Shown: piece after piece, positions 42,111 to 52,500 of the stretch
Numbering within the stretch: the first letter of the stretch is position 1
Layout: every line of letters starts with the position of its first letter
Assembly: GCA_005408345.1 (NCBI GenBank)
Contig: SEMN01000032.1
Coordinates: 226,001-290,000, forward strand
Reading direction: 5' to 3'
From: Macquaria australasica
Taxonomy: Eukaryota; Chordata; Actinopteri; Centrarchiformes; Percichthyidae
DNA length: 64,000 nt
The notes under the pieces: model-generated
Told to the model about the DNA's origin: nothing
The model's database searches: none
What the model saw: the letters and a program-made list of their open reading frames with translations, nothing else
Made by a program: the position numbers and the translations under genes

Positions 42111-42768
42111 CTTATTATTAGTTATTACTTATTTACACAAAGCCCATGAGATAAGGCCACCCCCCCTCAAGCAGGCAAGGAAAAACTCCCCCTTAAACCC
42201 TTTAACAGGTAAAGATGGAAGAAACCTTGAGAAGGATCACATGAGAGGGGACCCCCTTCCAAGGCTGATGGGTAGCTGGTGGGCAGCATGACAGATGTTA
42301 GTTTAGTTCAGGGCTGAATTTTTCTGGCATCTCAAAATCACCATGGGGTCACTAGTGCGGCTATTGTTAGGAGTCCTCATCCATAGTGGTGGTGTGAGTT
42401 TACTGAAGCTGAGGGTCTGACCTGTATGCGCTTGTATCGTATGACGTGGATGTCATGCGCTAAATGAGGGCAAGTGTGGTTAGGGCAGCTAACAGATGCC
42501 AGATTAAAACTGTGTGCTTCCTCTGCTACAAAAGCTGGTCTACTGAAGGCTGTACCCTGAATGCCTCGAATGTCTCCAACTGTCCTATTTAGTATCGGCT
42601 TTACTCTTTCCCTCTCGGCCCACAGAACCCTCGATACTGTCTTCCTCTCTGGTGACCAATTACGCTGAATCCCGTTCTTCTTCTTCTTTGGCTCCTGGAC
42701 CTTTGGTGTTGTAGATCCTGCACTAGTGCTCTCTGTTTCTGGTTCCCTTGGTTCTTGAGTGCTTTCTG
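42111..42768 (-). pseudogene. duplicate of the 3' third and 3' flank of the RII-alpha domain gene
   Basis: This segment matches 47132-47792 in the same orientation. The coding part, ending at TGA (42377-42379), stays open for the about 127 residues shared with the parent C-terminus, with about six amino-acid changes and one in-frame codon deletion in a Lys run. It lacks the N-terminal docking domain, the proline-rich repeats and any start of its own. It stops abruptly at 42768, where an inverted repeat and an L2-like LINE begin. It is probably a non-functional duplicate, unless spliced to something upstream. Confidence 0.85.
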
Positions 42769-42778
42769 AAGAGCTGAA

Positions 42779-42815
42779 GAGCTTGATAGCTGAAGAGCCT
42801 TCAGCTATCAAGCTC
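42779..42815. repeat. perfect hairpin, 17-bp arms, at the duplication/LINE junction
   Basis: GAGCTTGATAGCTGAAG (42779-42795) faces CTTCAGCTATCAAGCTC (42799-42815) across AGC. It lies between the end of the duplicated gene segment and the first recognisable LINE codons. Confidence 0.97.
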
Positions 42816-43657
42816 CTCTCCTGTGGAACTAGATCCCAGTTTGTGTACGGGAGGCGGACAACCTCCTCACATTTAAGAGTAGGCTTAAGACTTTCCTCTT
42901 TGATAAAGCTTATAGTAGGGCTGACTCAGGTGACCCTGAGCCCCCCCTTAGTTATGCTGCTATAGGCCTAGACTGCCGGGGGACTTCCTATGATGCACTG
43001 AGCTCCTCTCTCCTCCTCTTCCTCTCCATCTGTACGCCCTCATATCCCATCAATGCTTGTTATTAATTCAACTTCTTCCCGTAGTTGTGTGCTTTCTCTC
43101 CTCTTTCTCTCTCCCTCTCTCCTTCTGTTGCTTTCTGCGGGTGTTTCTGCCTCCGGAGCTGTAGAGTCTGGGTCTGTGGTTGCTGCCACCTGCTGCCCCC
43201 GTGCTCCTGCTCTGCACCCGCTGATGCTATTGCTGTTGTTGTTCTTGTTATTAGTGTTGCTATTATGGTGTTGCTCTTAGTGTTGTTTCTGTTGGTGTTA
43301 ACATCAATGCCATTACCATATCTATTGCCTTACATCCCTATGTGGAACTGTATTGTGCTGCTGTATGTTCTCTTTCCTCCTGCTCTCTCTCTCCCGCTCC
43401 CCCCCTCCCCCTTCAACCCAACCGGTCGAGGCAGATGACCGCCCACCTTGAGCCTGGTTCTGCTCGAGGTTTCTACCTGTTAAAAGGGAGTTTTTCCTTG
43501 CCACTGTCGCATAGTGCTTGCTCATGGTGAGAACTGTTGGGTCTCTGTAAATATAAAGAGTCGGTCTAGACTTGCTCTATTCGAAAAAGTGCCCTGAGAT
43601 AACTTTGTTATGATATGGCGCTATATAAATAAAACTGAATTGAATTGAATTGAATTT
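42807..43657 (+). mobile_element. L2-like LINE, 5'-truncated: decayed RT C-terminus plus 3' UTR and GAATT tail
   Basis: The third frame reads LLWN, a stop, IPVCVREADNLLTFKSRLKT, then FLFDKAYS, matching the C-terminal tail of L2/CR1-type reverse transcriptases (WNSLP...LKTFLF). A stop codon in place of a sense codon shows decay. The 3' UTR holds the GGTCGAGGCAGATGACCGCC and CTGTTAAAAGGGAGTTTTTC motifs and ends in GCGCTATATAAATAAAACTG with repeated GAATT. The opposite-strand copy at 22558-23140 covers the last 580 bp. Confidence 0.8.
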
Positions 43658-44359
43658 CTGGTCTTGCTTGTCTTGTCTTTGCTCATCCCGGGCAAATTCG
43701 CCACACAAAACACAGATGTGGGGTGGTAATTTCTAAATCACATGAGGTCCCCTGGTAAAACTAGTCCCATGCGAATAGGGCTAATGTCAATAAAGTGAAA
43801 TCGTATTACAGTAAATGTTCAGCCTAGGTTCAGTCAAGAAAAAATAGAACATAATTAGTCATTGGAAAACATGTCATTCAGCAGTTTATTTAAAGAATAT
43901 ACAAAGCCACCTTTAACAAATAAAATAAGTTTTTTTCTAGCTATTTCCATTATATGTGTGTTTTTCACTTTGAACACAATGTCAACAGTTTTCATAGGGA
44001 CTATTTCTTCACCAAAAGTAGTTTCAAAGAAAACTGTGGCTGTGGACAGTTTTGTGCATATTGGAGATAGGTTTTGAAAGAAATGTTGCGCCTCATTTCG
44101 TCTATGTCTATGACTGGGGAGACACACTGTTAACAATACATATATCACAGCCTGGGTGAGAGAATCACTTCAGTCCATCAGAAGGTAAAGTCTAGCTTTA
44201 TCATCAATGTTTGAACGAGGAAGATAGTGACACAAAGTAAACGTTTACACAGCAACTCTAATTTTTGTAATGTTACTATTTGTATTGTTAGGCTACTTTT
44301 CTATCATTACCCTTTAAGTATCACTGAAAGTGTGTACTTTTACCTATATGCAGTGGTTT

Positions 44360-44500
44360 TACATGTTTAAGGGACCAAAAGTCAACTCCTTCGTCATCAT
44401 GGTAATAACAATGAACACGTGGTTAATGGTCGCAATTTGGTTATGTTTATGCACCAAAACTACTTGGTTAGGTTTAGGAAGCTCATGGATCAAAACAAGA
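44360..44500. repeat. dispersed repeat fragment
   Basis: The motifs ACGTGGTTAATGGTCGCAAT, GGTTATGTTTATGCACCAAA and ACTACTTGGTTAGGTTTAGG resemble a repeat widespread in fish genomes. Its borders are not clear. Confidence 0.5.
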
Positions 44501-44985
44501 ATATGTACTGTATTTTTTATTTTTTAAAGAATACATGTTTGTAAATACAGTACAGTCCTATATGACTCAGCTTTGGTGTGTAGACGTACACACACAGAAG
44601 TCTAAAAGATCGATATAAACTCCAAAGGGACAAGGTCCTCCACCACGTTGGAAAAGCCAAGTTGTGTACGCTGTTAAAGTGCAGCGACCTGTGAAGGTGG
44701 AGCGTGTAGTGAGATAATAAAGCAAAAGTAGAAATTAGTACAAAGGATCAATAAATTGGCTATAAAAATGTAACTGTGACGGATAAGAATAATAATTCTT
44801 AGGATAAATTATTTAATTTTCAGACAAGCTCATTTCGTTCTTGTCACAGTTGTGTTATCACACTATTCCATTTTCAGTATAACTCAACTGTTGTTACAGT
44901 TTAAACATGTTGCTAAAGTGCTGGTCAGTGTAAAGAATATGTAGCCAGTGTTGCAAATATGCAGATCCTTGTTTGTGTGGATTAA

Positions 44986-45497
44986 TGTTGTGTCTCGTCG
45001 GATTTGTTAAATGTATTTCATGTCATGTCTTAGTTTTAGTTTTATGTTAAGTTAAAGTCACTCACGTCTAGTCTCGTCCTGCACTTCCTGTTTTATTTTG
45101 TACTCACCTTTCCCTCTCGTTTCAGACTCTGACTTCCTCCCTTTGTGTGATTTTCCCGCCGTTGTGATTGTCTACCCCGCACCTGATTGGTCTCACCTGT
45201 TTTCCCCTACCTCATGTATAAATAGTCCTTGTCTCCCTTTGTCCTGTGCCAGTTCGTCTTGTTCCGTCTGTGAAAAGAAGTGAGTCAAGCGTACCAGCAA
45301 ATTTCCATGTCCCAGGTTTCTGTATCAGTCCATGTTATTTTTTGATCCTCTTTGTGAGCGTTTTGTTTTGTACTTCTTTATAACCTCCTCGTGAGCGTTT
45401 TTTGTTGTCTACTTCAGTAAAAGATTTTTGATACACCTTACACGGTCTGAAGAGTTGTCCATTTGAGTCCACCAGTTTTGTGTCGGAGTTCATGACA
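44986..45497. mobile_element. solo LTR, 512 bp, with 5-bp target duplication ATTAA
   Basis: It begins TGTTGTGTCTCG and ends GAGTTCATGACA (TG...CA), with ATTAA at 44981-44985 and 45498-45502. A TATAAATA box near 45218, downstream of CCTGATTGGTCTCACC, looks like an LTR promoter. It shares no obvious sequence with the LTR at 41042, so it is a different family. No internal coding part remains. Confidence 0.85.
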
Positions 45498-45502
45498 ATT
45501 AA

Positions 45503-46740
45503 TTGTGCGTAGATCGGTTGGTAATGCCTCTGGGCTCCAGTAGGGGGGGGGTATCGTTATTCTCCCTCACTCAATCTGACAAGAAGGCGAAAGTTGTGTG
45601 TTTCTACATCTCTCTCCCCTCAATATTTCCCCCGTTTAAACTAATTACTGCACACAAAAGCACTATAAAGTTGTAAACACATTTGGTTAATCATTTTATT
45701 GTTGAGAAGAAAGACATACGCGTTTTGTACTTGTATGTCGTTTGAGAGGGTCTCGCTTGGTCAGCATGTAAGCTAAGCACTGCCTCTCGGTCCCGCCATA
45801 GGGTCCGACTGTTGGTCTGTCATTGTTTTCGCCATTTAAGCTAATTACCAATACATTGATACACACATGGTGTGTGTGTGCACAGTTCAAGGGTCAACTG
45901 GAGATGTTGGTGGTCTGTTTGTTGTGCATTTCTTTTACCAGAAAAGGAGGAACTGCTGTTGCTGATGGTGAGAAAGATGGATAAATAATACTCTTTTGTG
46001 AAAGGAATATAGTGTGAGATACTACCATGTTGTTTAGTTATTTTCTCACTGGTAGAAATCCACGTCTTGTAACTGTTAGGATTTAGACTGCCGATGCAGA
46101 TGGAAAGAAATCGGTCCGTGTAGGCCATGGGAACTCATTACCTTTGAAATCCAGTAAGAAACTGTGTTTATTAACAATGTTAAGAAGTGTTATTTAATTT
46201 CTCCTGTCTATCTGAGTTAGCCAGATGTGTTTAGTAGTAAGGAGACATTTTGTCTGTCTGGGGACAAAATTAAAGGAGCAATCCTGACAGAATGCGAAAT
46301 AAAGACCCAACATGTAGTATTTGAAGTTGTGTGTGTCACTTCCCCTGCCTTCAAAGAAATCAAGATATTGCATGTAGTAGTAGGTAACACACAGTAAAAT
46401 GAACTAATTTCCTAAATTGCAAACTATTTTATTTAAACTAATGGAAAAACCTGGAAAAAAACAATTCAATGAAACCTTCAATCAATCACAATTAATATTT
46501 CTTAGCAGTCCAACTCATGGACAGAACACACGATGCACTGAAGATGCACCTGAGGAGCAGCAGAGATATTCGTTTCTTAAATTACTAATGTAGAACATTT
46601 TCAGAATCATTTAAGAACAAACAATTTCCTGTCCTCTTTTGCTGGACATGCAAATCCTTGATTGTGTTATTTACTTCAACTTTAAGGAACATTTGCATCT
46701 ACATATAAGTGAGAGGTCAAATTGGCTTAAATCATTTCAA
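45503..46740. other. intergenic, no gene seen
   Basis: A G-run at 45543-45551 and two short segments with CTCTGGGCTCCAG and TCTCGGTCCCGCC look repeat-derived, but I could not define an element. No coding support. Confidence 0.4.
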
Positions 46741-46749
46741 CAAAAACAG

Positions 46750-46885
46750 TGGATTTTTTTTTAATTTTTGATTTTATTTTTTTATTTGTAATTTATTTTT
46801 AATTTTTATTATTTTATTTTATTTTATTTTATTTTATTTTATTTTTATTTCATTTCATTTCATTTCATTTTATTTTAATTTTATT
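46750..46885. repeat. low-complexity (TTTTA)n / TTTCA tract
   Basis: T-rich pentamer repeats on the + strand. On the - strand this is an A-rich tract containing several AATAAA hexamers, about 0.5-0.6 kb downstream of the RII-alpha gene stop. It could therefore act as that gene's poly(A) region. Confidence 0.85.
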
Positions 46886-46890
46886 CACTT

Positions 46891-47123
46891 GTACGGAGCC
46901 CCGGAGTGGCCATAGAGAGAAAATAAAATATTTCCAGGCCACATTTTACTACATCGAGGGCTCGAAATGCTATTGCGTGCGCACGAGATACAATTCGTTA
47001 ACCAAACATGGTAATGAATTGTATCTCGTGCGCGCGCAACAGCATTCCGAGCCCTCGATGTAGTAAAACGTGGCCTCGAAATATTTTTTTTTCTCTTTCT
47101 ATGGCCACTCCGGGGCTCTGTGC
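46891..47123. mobile_element. ~233-bp near-perfect palindrome (foldback/MITE-like element)
   Basis: The left arm, from GTACGGAGCCCCGGAGTGGC to about 47003, and the right arm, from about 47009 to 47123, are inverted copies with scattered mismatches around a short centre ACCAAACATGG. The arms contain CTACATCGAGGGCTCG and an alternating CGTGCGCACGAG segment. The element is absent from the otherwise matching duplicate at about 42090-42111, so it looks like an insertion (or a loss there). Confidence 0.85.
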
Positions 47124-47397
47124 ATTATTAGCTTATTATTAGTTATCACTTATTTACACAAAGCCCACGAGATAAGGCCACCCCCCCTCAAGCGGGCAAG
47201 GAAAAACTCCCCCTTAAACCCTTTAACAGGTAAAGATGGAAGAAACCTTGAGAAGGATCACATGAGAGGGGACCCCCTTCCAAGGCTGATGGGTAGCTGG
47301 TGGGCGGCATGACAGATGTTACTTTAGTTCAGGGCTGAATTTTTCTGGAATCTCAAAATCACCATGGGGTCACTAGTGCGGCTGTTGTTAGGAGTCC

Positions 47398-48692
47398 TCA
47401 TCCATAGTGGTGGTGTGAGTTTACTGAAGCTGAGGGTCTGACCTGTATGCGCTTGTATCGTATGACGTGGATGTCATGCGCTGAATGAGGGCAAGTGTGG
47501 TTAGGGCAGCTAACAGATGCCAGATTAAAACTGTGTGCTTCCTCTGCTACAAAAGCTGGTCTACTGAAGGCTGTACCCTGAATGCCTCGAATGTCTCCAA
47601 CTGTCCTATTTAGTATCGGCTTTACTCTTTCCCTCTCGGCCCACAGAACCCTCGATACTCTCTTCCTCTCTGGTGACCAATTAGGCTGAATCCTGTTCTT
47701 CTTCTTCTTCTTTGGCTCCTGGACCTTTGGTGTTGTAGATCCTGCACTAGTGCTCTTTGTTTCTGGTTCCCTTGGTTCTTGAGTGCTTTCTGGTCTTGGT
47801 ACACTGGCTCCTTTAGGTTTTGCTTTTGCCTTTATTGGCCCCAGTGCTCTACGTACTGGAGACCTGCTGCTGGCCTTTTCTGACTCCACCTTCCTGTTCA
47901 CTGGTGAGCCTTTCCGGGGTTTAGGGGACACACCTTGGACCACAGATACCTGGCCTCTTCTGGTTTTCTTCTGGGGAATAGGTGGGAGAACAAGGTTTTG
48001 TGTAACTTTGGGTACAGGGATACTGGGAAGTTTGGAGGGCTTACTAGCAGCGCTGGACTTTGAAGCTGACACACCTTGGACCACAGATACCTGGCCTCCT
48101 CTGGTTTTCTTCTGGGGAATAGGTGGGAGAACAAGGTTTTGTGTAACTTTGGGTACAGGGATACTGGGAAGTTTGGAGGGCTTACTAGCAGCGCTGGACT
48201 TTGAAGCTGACACATCTGAAGGTGTTGATTTTTTTAGGATTGGTGTCAGTATGAGCCGGCCTGTTTGTGGCTTTTTTATGACATCGTCAGTGGTTTCTTT
48301 GCTCTGCTGTTGACTAGCAAACCTCACTGAGGACACTCTACGTGTCTTTATGCTGACATTGCGGGGAGGTGGTGCAGGCTTCCTTTCCCCTTTAACAACA
48401 AGGAAAGGTGGTGGTACGTTCTTCCCTAACTGTCTTCCATCTCGTGGAGGCGGTGTTGGTGTTGGGTACATGGGAGTTGCAGAGGGCTTCTTTTCTTTTC
48501 CGGTTGCCTTTTTTGTTCCCAATCTCTCCTTTACCGCCTTTTCTTCAGTAGAAGATGCCAAACCTGAGTACAGCATCTTCACAGCCTCCTCGATCTCGGC
48601 CTGACATGGAACTTGTGGTGATGCTGCAGACGTCTCTGTGGTGGCGATTGGAGTCTCTGTTGTTACCTTCATGTTTCTCAGGAATTGTTTCT
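47398..48692 (-). CDS. RII-alpha domain gene, exon 2 (terminal)
   Basis: 1295 nt form a single uninterrupted frame, by far the longest in the window. It encodes the Pro/Ser/Lys/Thr-rich tail including KKPQTGRLILTPILKK, the tandem units, and the C-terminus ending SHHHYG. An unbroken 431-codon frame in this AT-rich, decayed landscape itself argues for a functional gene. Confidence 0.85.
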
Positions 48693-49471
48693 CTGGAAAA
48701 GACCATATACAAAAACATGACATTAGTACACTCTATTTCATTTCCAAAACATGTATCATGAGTGATAAAATTAATTGATCTTTTATTATCATAGATTATT
48801 TTTAGTGATGTCCCACTTTTGCCTTCAATCCTTATTCAAGTGAGTTTGTGCCAATATGTAGACTAAACTAGCCCTGGATTAAAATTGATAAAGCATTTTT
48901 GATATGTTTGACAGTTGAGTGGGGTTAATTAGATTATTTGATTTTTCTTTATTTTGATATGGGACATTTATTGTGGACAGGGTCTGAAATTTTACATGTA
49001 GAACCACAAATATTACTTTTTTAAATGATCTTTTGATGTCAAAACGTGGAAAATCTTTAAAACAAAAGCATCTATATTATAAATTAATATTAATCTTATT
49101 CACTCCTCCAGAGTTACTATGTTACTATTGGTGAAATATTTGGTTTGTTGTCTTTATCAATCTGAGAAAACTAACATTACTTGACTGATCTGTTACAAAG
49201 AATTTAACGGATAAACTCGGGACATCACAAATGTTAACTTTAAAAGACTATATTTGACATATTTGAACAGTAGCTTACCCCACAGCTCTTGGTAGTTGAA
49301 GGAAACAATATTGGGATCAGCTTCAGGGTGAGATCCTCTGAAGCTGATGAGCTCCGACAAATACTGGTGTAAAAAGTTGGGGATGTTGGTAGGCTGAGAG
49401 AGGAGTGTCGCTCTGGTGATACACTCCACCATGCTCTTCAGTCCATACGGACACAAACTCTGGAAATTCAT
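47398..49471 (-). CDS. RII-alpha (R2D2) docking-domain protein, CABYR/SPA17-like, two exons, 495 aa
   Basis: Exon 1 is 49471-49279 and exon 2 is 48692-47398 (TGA). Donor GTAAGC and acceptor TTTTCCAG join a split codon (G+AG gives Glu), so the protein reads ...NYQELW|EKQFLRNMK. Residues about 8-47 (YGLKSMVECITRATLLSQPT, NIPNFLHQYLSELISFRG) match the RII-alpha dimerisation/docking fold. That fold lets CABYR, SPA17 and ropporin bind AKAPs in the fibrous sheath or radial spokes of sperm flagella; PYGLK...NI..F...Y..EL is closest to CABYR. The rest is disordered: Pro-rich PxxP tracts (about 120-165), two 47-residue repeats (about 226-319), then a Lys run and a conserved-looking C-terminus. There are no membrane segments. 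Testis or cilium expression is inferred from the family. The exact orthologue is uncertain, hence no symbol. Confidence 0.8.
47927..48208 (-). repeat. in-frame 141-bp tandem duplication inside exon 2
   Basis: Units 47927-48067 and 48068-48208 differ by one substitution that I can find (Arg/Gly in KKTRRGQ against KKTRGGQ). Each encodes 47 residues beginning VSASKSSAASKPSK and containing PKVTQNLVLPPIPQKK. Confidence 0.97.
49279..49471 (-). CDS. RII-alpha domain gene, exon 1
   Basis: 193 nt encode 64 residues and one base. The start ATG (49469-49471) is the only Met before the domain, and MNFQSLCPYGLK leads straight into the docking helix, as in CABYR. The exon carries the complete docking domain, as expected for this family. 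Confidence 0.82.
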
Positions 49472-49571
49472 CTTTACGTTTGTTAGAAAGTACTCTTTCC
49501 GACTGTAACGTTAGACTGTGTGATCTGAACTGAGCTCCACTTAGTGAACCCCCTCTTGTAGAATGCCTTTA

Positions 49572-49579
49572 TGATGTCA
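49572..49579 (-). promoter_or_regulatory. CRE-like element upstream of RII-alpha gene
   Basis: TGACATCA on the - strand lies about 100 bases upstream of the start codon. It is one base from the TGACGTCA cAMP-response element that CREM uses in many vertebrate spermatid genes. A single 8-mer match is weak evidence. Confidence 0.2.
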
Positions 49580-52500
49580 TAGAATGTTCTGAAGCAGTTT
49601 GATCTTTTTGATCTTTTTTACAATGTTTTCATCTTTACTGTTAAACATTTTAACTGCCTTAATTGAATTAAGTAATTATATCACTTTTTATATCATCACA
49701 CTTTATTCATCATTTAGAATCCCTAATGTTCTAATTTTATATTTCCAGCAAATCTCTTGCACTCTTATAGCAATAAACACATTAACTGTTCCAGTGTCAT
49801 TTACAAAATTTTGCAAGCAAGATAACTACCTCGAGAAATTGTAAATAAAAATGTCTGACTCACTTCTGTTTCACTTTTGAGCCTTTGGCCTACATGTTTC
49901 TTAAGTATTTTAATATTACTAAGTGACCTTATTCATTATTCTCCAATGAATAAGGCCTATGCAAGTATTTTATATTACCAAAATACATTGTGGGGAAATT
50001 CCACCTGGTTTATGTTTAAATCAGCATGTTTCATATTGAACTTAACTCAAACTGCCAATTTATTTTGTAGGTACATGATGTATTTCCATATCTTTTCATT
50101 TGCATTTGCATTTACATATATATCTTATTAAATAAAATGTAATAAATTAGGGAAAGATTATGGTTATGATTAAATTATACATATTTTAGTTTGGCTGGTC
50201 AAAAGAAACCAGCATTTATAATTATTTTATTTATTAGCAAATATAAAAGCTGGAATCTTAATCACCCTGATAGACAGACTGTATTTGCATCTTGGAGGCA
50301 TGATTTCCAGTATGGTAACATTGTCTCATTAAGATCTGGCAGGGAGGGTATGGAGACCCAGTTTATAGAGAGGGACCACTTCAGGGTCAGTATGGACAGG
50401 AGGATTGATTACAGTGACACAGTGATACATAGTTGAAAAACTGTGAAGCTTTTCTTTAATTATACTAAATGCTGGCAGTATGTCAGTATACTAAATTTGC
50501 TTAATCTCCAAATGTGCTGTTGATGGACACTATATCTTCACAATGTAAAGGACAATGGAAATGGAGGAGCTGCTCACATTTGTAGGAAACTGAAATAAAT
50601 TGTAGACAGAGACAGTTGCATCAGTTGTCATCAGTATAATCACTGTCAGTATACAAAAACAGGGCAGCTTGCTGTTAGTTTTGCCATTAAGTCTTTGTTG
50701 TTTTGCTGTTGTTGCCTGCCAGTGTTTGTTGTGTGTTTACGAGTTACCAACCTGTTCATATCCTGCCTGCTATCTCTTGCTTCCTCCCTCCCTTTTGCCA
50801 GTTCCTTATCTTTCCTACTACTACATTAAGCACTTTCTAAACAGTTGCCAGTGGAGCAGTTGGCATACTCTGGAATATGTGTTCAGCACAAGACATTTCA
50901 CTCCTCTACTGGAGATACTGTAGATGACATTGGTGGCACAAATAAAGCAGAATAACATGAGGTGACCAATGAGCCAACTCTTGACGCTGTTACCTAATTT
51001 CAAATTTAGCCAACAGCACAAACAACAAAGCTTCTTCATCAGGGATGTGATGGTAAAACTAAAGCAATAGCCTATGTAAGATAAACAACAAATGATTCTT
51101 AATGACTTTCTTGATGCTCTTTGGCTGGCATGCTTCGCTGTCGTCCCTGCGTTTTGCCACAAGAAGCTGGCAGCGGCATGTGAGTGCATCTAGATAACGG
51201 CCGAGTGCTGTGTGATGTGCAGCGCACAACGCTTCCATTGGAGAGCTGAAAAGTGGGTCACCCAGCCCACTGAGATTCAGCCTGTACCATTCACTGATGT
51301 GGAAATAAGTCTCCTGCATCAGGCCCAGCTAGCAAGGCTGCGCTACCAAACACTGCCACAGTCAGCACCCAGCTTTGTACTACACAAACCTCTCCAAAGA
51401 ATGAGTCATTCTCACCACATCTTTGTTTATGATGCAGGACTACAGTCATTGTTTTGTCATTTTCAACACATGCTAAGAGGATAATGTGTTGTGTTGAGAT
51501 GGAAATGCATGCTGCATACATGGACATGTTAAAAATGGCCTTTTCTAGATTCGCCTCAAAAGAAAATCCACCTTAAAAAACTTATAAACCTGCATGTTAT
51601 TATCACAATTTAGCAAAATAACACTAATATGTAATTTAGTTGACTCTGGAGACCTTTCAGTGGTAATGGATGACAGGCTCAATTTGTGCACTAGAACTTG
51701 AATCTAATTTTTTAATATGATTATTTAGCATTGAGGTTATTACCACTAAAAGCACCACATGCCTATAAATGCTATCCGTTGTCCAAGGACTGGCTTTATG
51801 ACTTTTTGTCATTGCCATTCGTTATTGGCAAATGAAACAACCCAAGTTATTTCTGTAGTATTCTGTTGTACTTTCTCTGCCTTCATGAGAGTTATGCAGA
51901 GAGCGAAATGCAACAAAGCAAACAACAAAAGCAGGGACAAAAATACAGGGTGCATAACTTTGTATTGCTAGCAGGCATAAACACTGGTAGAATTATATCC
52001 CTCGAGTTTGGAGAACCTGCGTGTTTGTATAACTCTGAAAGGCCTGGTGTAATGTATGCAGAGATTTGAGCTCCTGCAGCGTTGACATCAGGTCAGAGTT
52101 GGATATAATGTAAAGGCAAGTAAAACGCTTGTCGGATGACTGATGGCCAGGAGCCAGCACTTTTCTCTAAGCAAGCCCTTACTGGCAGGCAACATGCAGG
52201 CTTCAATCCACATGCATTGCCCAAAGCTGGAGATTTTCATTGCCATGGTTGGCTCACAACTATGGTTGGATCAATTCACTGTTGGCCCAATGTAAAGCCA
52301 GTCAGACAGGCATGCTGTCAATCCAGTACCAGATTCAAGGCATCCCCTTATCACCCATGGACCTGCGTGGTTTGGGTTGTAAGTAGGAGAGGAAAATGAA
52401 GGAGAAGACTGGTAAAAGTAAAAACTAAATATCAGAAAACAACACCATATTGAGCTTAATAATCCTACATTGGCTCTTGAGTTGTTGTAACTACATAGTA

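Noticed and set aside
47783..48313. 176-codon + strand open frame
   Set aside because: It is the antisense shadow of exon 2 of the RII-alpha domain gene and repeats with the same 141-bp unit; no domain.
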